Source: Lachnoclostridium sp. UBA739 (GTDB taxonomy: Bacteria > Bacillota_A > Clostridia > Lachnospirales > Lachnospiraceae). Taken from it: DNA of 5,411 nucleotides. Positions within the stretch are counted from its first letter, which is position 1. Each line of letters starts with the position of its first letter. This document shows positions 5,371-5,411 of the stretch, one piece after another. The notes beneath the pieces are model-generated. The model was not told the origin of the DNA. It saw only the letters and a list, made by a program, of their open reading frames with translations, and did no database searches. The stretch is taken from assembly GCA_002297865.1 (NCBI GenBank), contig DBKX01000353.1:1-5411 (forward strand). Reading direction: 5' to 3'. The position numbers were made by a program, and so were the translations under genes.

Positions 5371-5411
5371 TTAACTTAATGACATTGCCAAACCAAATTG
5401 AAATGGGTTGT
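5371..5411 (-). CDS. C-terminal end of a second transposase-like protein (partial)
   Basis: Only the last 12 whole codons plus stop are in the window. The minus strand reads NPFQFGLAMSLS then TAA (5373-5371). The IS3 transposase in this window ends NNPNQTMSLS, and the DNA matches as well: AACAACCCA-like bases upstream and ATGTCATTAAGTTAAG at the end are the same apart from a short in-frame difference in between. This suggests a related IS3-type transposase in inverted orientation, converging on the IS4 element. It is too short to show domains, and its completeness beyond the edge is unknown. The hairpin at 5283-5331 would serve as its terminator. Confidence 0.55.
   Translation of the reverse strand, partial: NPFQFGLAMSLS

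Noticed and set aside
1..5411. CRISPR array, tRNA, rRNA or phage genes
   Set aside because: No regularly spaced repeats, no cloverleaf-like sequence and no structural phage protein could be seen.

Overview
This window is a cluster of mobile elements with no recognisable host or cargo gene. It looks like low-GC Bacillota, probably a gut-type Clostridia or Erysipelotrichia genome: AT-rich coding sequence, strong AGGAGG-type ribosome binding sites, hairpin/T-run terminators, and the protein families present. The taxon is an inference from style, not from a marker gene.

Layout. (1) Positions 1-1790, minus strand: a group II intron, cut by the left edge of the window inside or just after domain V. 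Its 5' end (GTGTGCCAGG) is at 1790, about 475 nt of ribozyme precede the ORF, and the ORF (1315 to 44) encodes a reverse transcriptase/maturase without an endonuclease domain. One in-frame TGA at 289-287 interrupts the maturase (X) domain; the same frame continues to a natural TAA at 46-44. (2) 1791-1898: the 5' exon of the intron and the leader of the next element, with inverted repeats that can mask a ribosome binding site. (3) 1899-3662, plus strand: an IS3-family (IS150-like) transposase, 587 aa, with OrfA and OrfB fused in one frame but still carrying an A7 slippery site and a downstream hairpin at the old junction. (4) 3663-3852: terminator, then the leader of the next element. (5) 3853-5169, plus strand: an intact IS4-family transposase, 438 aa, with DDE and YREK signatures. 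(6) 5170-5370: two hairpin terminators, one for each strand. (7) 5371-5411, minus strand: the last codons of a second transposase tail related to the C terminus of the IS3 protein, convergent with it.

The elements do not form a pathway. They look like a landing zone where an intron, one IS3 element, one IS4 element and a second IS3-like copy have accumulated. I found no new defence or cargo system. The observations most worth following are the dnaX-like frameshift signal inside the fused IS3 transposase, the single stop codon in the intron maturase, the ribosome-site hairpin with two competing 5' arms, and the related convergent transposase tail at the right edge.
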